The notes beneath the pieces are model-generated. The model was given only the letters and a program-made list of their open reading frames with translations, searched no databases and was not told where the DNA came from. This document shows, in pieces, positions 60,475 through 64,000 of a stretch of 64,000 nt of DNA. This DNA comes from Epiperipatus broadwayi (Eukaryota > Onychophora > Udeonychophora > Euonychophora > Peripatidae): assembly GCA_028023455.1 (NCBI GenBank), contig JAQFVV010000994.1:1-64000 (forward strand). Reading direction: 5' to 3'. Made by a program: the position numbers and the translations under genes. Numbering within the stretch: the first letter of the stretch is position 1; every line of letters starts with the position of its first letter.

Positions 60475-61667
60475 AAGCCTTATACATATTTAACAGTAGT
60501 AAGTGAATACATGTTTGTGTGAATGCATGGTGATAACCCAAATTTAGAGCCATTAAATTGCATGCTTTTGGAAGCAAATAATATTTAATTTGGAAAAAGT
60601 TATACTAATATTATAAATATCTTTAATTATTTATAATCCCATCTTATTTAAATATAACATGCAGTTAAAAAAAGCATCAAATAATGAGAATTTATATCAA
60701 CAGTGGTAGTAATTTATACTTTATTGCCAGTGCCTTATATGGGGAAATAGGTTATTGTTAAATACCTGCAGACTGATTTTAAAAAATTGATGCAAAGTTA
60801 CATATGCATTTACTTCATGGAGCAATATAAATTATGATGTAGACATTATTATATGTAGTTAATGAATCTATCTATTACTATTCCTGTCCATTCATATGAT
60901 TTAAGATAAGTGTTTACTGCTGATGTAATGTTTTATTTGGTTTTCATGGATAATTAACTATGCCCTGTATCTTGAGTCCTAGGTAAATATTTAAATAAAA
61001 TATTGTGTCACTGTGTTAATGATAGTTATTTGTTGTATACAGTTAATTTTATATAATATATACGTCTTCCTAAGGATTGTAAGTGTTATTTTGCATAACT
61101 GGCATTATGATTAAGGTTTTAGAACTTTCTTGTAAACATATGGTTATAATTGATGTATTTTTTTAGCGATGTTTTATAATTTTATTAATTAGTTCCATTT
61201 GTAAGCTATTTTAGTCTTGATATATTTCAATTCTGATTTAGTAGGAGAAACATGATTAAGATGATTTGAAATGATTAATTATGAAGATTAAAACTTTTTG
61301 CATCAAGACATTATGCCAATAATATAGTACTTATTAAAGATCACTTCCAAAAGAATTGTACTCCAAATTTATAAACTTAAATATATATAAACTGCAGTCA
61401 TAATAACGTGTAATACACTTGTGATATTATTCAAATTACATTAAAAACAACCCTATAATAATTATTAAAAAAGAAAAAAGATCATTGATATTTTAAGGTA
61501 ATTTACTTAGGGAAAACAAATCATATACAAAGTATATTTCTAGAAGGGAAAATTCAAATGTTGAATCATCAACTAATGATGATTTTGTAAAAAACTTGTG
61601 TATAAATAAAAAAAATTATTACCATATTTCTTAAATTCATAATATCTCATGTTTTTTTTTTTCATAT
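60475..61667. other. AT-rich intronic stretch
   Basis: No feature is recognised. Confidence 0.4.
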
Positions 61668-61742
61668 GTCATAGCATCGGCCGGGACGCGAACCCACAAC
61701 CGTCTGCAACCAATTACTTGCTTGCAAGGCAGATGCGATGAC
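61668..61742 (-). ncRNA. tRNA-like sequence (decayed tRNA gene or SINE head)
   Basis: On the minus strand GGTTCGCGTCCC matches the Pol III B box at all but one base. GTCATCGCATC pairs with GATGCTATGAC at the ends (10 of 11). An anticodon-arm-like TCTGC / GCAGA encloses CTTGCAA (anticodon TGC, alanine) plus 14 extra bases, at about the place where tRNA introns lie. The D arm is not convincing and the T arm is separated from the end by extra bases. It is therefore more likely a tRNA-derived repeat or pseudogene than a working tRNA. Confidence 0.4.
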
Positions 61743-62748
61743 CTCTCGTGTTTATTTTCTTTATTGGTGTTTTATTCAATACATAGATAACAGAGAAGCA
61801 TAATTTCCTGTTCTATGCCGGAAAAAAAATGGTTGAGTAATATTTATGTAGTGAAATGAAGAAAAGCTAAAGAGAGACATTCAGTGTTTGTTTTATTTTA
61901 TATTATTGAAGAAAGATATTGTCTATAATATCATTCTTTACATCAAGGAAAACAAAAATAGAGAGCACTTGTTCAATAAGATTGCGTGTTTAAACCCAAT
62001 ATCAATCATCTTTTAGGTTCTGGTGGAACCTGGTGGCATCTAACTGAATTATTAATAGTTGCCTTAACACATAGATAAGCATTAAAACTTGAAGCATCTA
62101 TTTTTTCCAGCATTTCTAGCACCCAGTATACGTTTAAAAGAATGGCATTCCCTGACCGTTACAATGTATTCAAACTCTTTTTAATGTCCGTATTTGCTCA
62201 GCATCTCTTTAATTTTCGCATTTTAATATTAGTGAAATTATTTTTCTGACCCAATTTTTTTATATCGACATCTTTTTCTTGCAGAGAAATAAACTTGCAA
62301 ATATAAATAGTATATTAAACTTTAAAAATTATTTGTAATATTTAAACTTGCTAGTAATTACTATAAGGATAAATTACAAAGTTTTCAATTCATTTTAATT
62401 TTTATTTTCAAAGCGAAAGTTACATTTTTAATTTTCTGAAAGGTTGGGAGAAGAGGGAAAATGGAACATTTTTGCTAATTGATTTTTGAAGATTTCTTTT
62501 ATATATATTATTTTACATCATTTTCGAATGATATTATTGACTTGGAGTAAAACATTGTTCAAATTTTATGAAACAAGAAATTTTTATTGGTGAAAAATAA
62601 CGGACATCATTTAATCGGTAAAATGTAACTTTGGTTTTGAAAACACCAGGCTAAATTTCACTTAATTCTAGACAATTTCCTCTTTTTTTTATCTCCTCTT
62701 TTAAATGGGAAGTAATTGCTGTTTTTAATATCTATTTTCTTTTGGCAG
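61743..62748. other. 3' end of the ro intron
   Basis: AT-rich with no gene. The final part has T-rich tracts suitable as a polypyrimidine tract before the TTTTGGCAG acceptor at 62740-62748. Confidence 0.5.
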
Positions 62749-62896
62749 GTGTCTTAGCCTCGCGAACGGAGCGTCACCATTTCCCGTGCCCGGCACATTT
62801 CCTGGATTCTGTGGTACTTGTTATTATAAGTCCAACTCCTGCTCCAGCCTAGCGGCAAATTTGTGCACTGCAACAGGACTAGCGCATTCATTTTAA
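62749..62896 (+). CDS. ro: Terminal coding exon of the rough-type homeobox gene
   Basis: This follows an AG acceptor at 62747-62748. Its first base completes the Arg codon begun by the homeobox exon, and the frame then stays open for 48 residues to TAA at 62894-62896. The junction reads QQYR then CLSLANG, like the YR-x3-VANG continuation I recall for rough proteins. The tail is rich in Pro, Gly, Ser and Cys (FPVPGTFPGFCGTCYYK). Base composition is clearly less AT-rich than the intron. The matching phase, the composition and the LANG motif support the join; RNA evidence is not available. Alternative: a further small exon could lie in between. Confidence 0.78.
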
Positions 62897-64000
62897 ATTG
62901 ACTAGATTCCAGACAACTTCTAATTTGGAAGTTTATTGTAAAAAAGAAAACTAAGTAAAAAGTATTTATTATTACTCAGAAATATCGTTTTGACTTAATG
63001 ACATTTTTGTTGTGTTTATAATTTTGTAAATTAAAAAAAAAAAAACAACAGTCGTATTATATATGTGAAAATTATTTAATTTTTATTTGATAATTTTATG
63101 AAACGTAAATTTATGAAGTCAAATAATAAAATATTTTAAGATAGTTATTTCTGCTTAAAATGACTTTTTTTAAACTTTCTATTAATAATTATGATAATTT
63201 TCTACTCAAAGATATAGCTGATTTTGAGAGTTAGGCCTTTAATTCACGACACAAAGTTAAAAGATGAAATCCGATTTGGAATGTACGACTGTGCATGAAG
63301 TTTTTAACTAATTATGGAGCAAATTCTTTTATTCATAACATCGCTCAGTGATATTTTATTTAACACAATGAAAAAATTCTAGTTTTCTTGTTTATATATA
63401 TTGCATGCAAGTTTTCTGTGTGAAAGTATATGAAAGTAATTAGACAAATAATACCATTTGATCATTATCAGGGTCATTTATTAGTGTCCATTTTGGAGAG
63501 ATGGGATGAATGGCTTATCTCTATCACTTCCAACGCTCAAATTTCTTATGAATTCCCAAACAATAGAGCATTCAATATTGTTTATTAAATGCTACCCACA
63601 TCACTAGCATACATTATTCTAGTAAACCAGTATTTAAAAGGTTAATGTGTTCTTTACAACATAATACTCATATTTCATATTTACTGGAAGTAGCATGCAT
63701 TTATTTATTTTTTGACTAAATGGTTTTATGTCAAGGGACATTTGAACACTAGAATGGAAGATGGAGAAGGATAACAATTCCATGTACTTGACCAGAGTAG
63801 GTTTTTCCCCATCCAACTACTTTTTACTTGTAGGTTGATAGCATAGACTGAAATCAAATTGTGAAAATTGACACTATTATAATGTGACCTATCTCAATTT
63901 GGTTGACCAATTTTTCAGATAGTGCAACATACGAAGAAGCAATGAAAAAACTAATCGATAAGAAATTATTATTAATGTAGCATGCAAAACAGTGCAAAAA
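62897..64000 (+). other. ro 3' UTR and downstream flank
   Basis: No further frame. The first AATAAA lies at 63125-63130, about 230 bp after the stop, and is a candidate poly(A) signal. The rest, including 63.4-64.0 kb, shows no gene. Confidence 0.4.

Larger units (their letters stand above)
33903..62748 (+). other. ro: Large intron of the ro gene (28,846 bp)
   Basis: The intron is bounded by the GTAAAT donor and a pyrimidine-rich TTTTGGCAG acceptor. The reading phase carries across: AG from the first exon plus G makes an Arg codon. It holds most of the mobile-element relics described here. The sub-stretches 35.3-37.3, 37.5-43.0, 45.0-47.4, 56.4-59.9 and 60.5-61.6 kb show no gene or structured RNA that I can support. 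Confidence 0.8.

Noticed and set aside
1-64000. CRISPR arrays, bacterial operons or phage attachment sites
   Set aside because: Nothing of this kind is visible; the window is clearly nuclear animal DNA.

Overview
The window is strongly AT-rich animal DNA made mostly of intron and decayed transposable elements. The one confident host gene is a homeobox gene of the rough (ro) type on the + strand. Its homeodomain exon is at 33668-33902 and a phase-matched terminal exon is at 62749-62896, separated by an intron of about 28.8 kb. A ro-type homeodomain points to a protostome; the sequence alone does not tell me the phylum.

Region by region: 1-3.5 kb holds a decayed LINE and a foldback repeat. 3514-14032 is a fairly young Ty3/gypsy LTR retrotransposon with 2.57 kb LTRs, whose gag-pol frame is broken by three in-frame stops and two frameshifts. 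14-21 kb is non-coding with degraded gypsy and RTE-like LINE pieces. 21.2-22.3 kb holds an inverted-plus-tandem cluster of a repeat that carries hammerhead-ribozyme-like motifs. 28.8-31.6 kb is a roughly 360-bp tandem repeat split by a hAT DNA transposon. A short perfect hairpin lies just upstream of the homeobox exon.

The large ro intron (33.9-62.7 kb) holds an antisense Penelope-like element (PLE) reverse-transcriptase relic, a TA-cored palindrome, another hammerhead-family copy at 49.7 kb, and a composite insertion at 50.65-51.72 kb flanked by a 14-bp direct repeat. That insertion contains three type I hammerhead motifs of a second family. At 54.57-56.15 kb two nearly identical 651-bp arms face each other, each encoding a GIY-YIG endonuclease domain of PLE type. 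A large foldback repeat lies at 59.9-60.5 kb and a tRNA-like element at 61.7 kb.

The most interesting signal is the pair of unrelated hammerhead-bearing repeat families. Both are arranged as one inverted copy followed by two tandem copies with periods of 459 and 472 bp. This architecture fits known PLE pseudo-LTRs or animal retrozymes. At least one motif (50794-50852, minus strand) keeps every core residue of an active hammerhead, and some copies lie in the sense orientation of the ro intron. All functional statements come from reading the sequence; no searches or folding programs were run.
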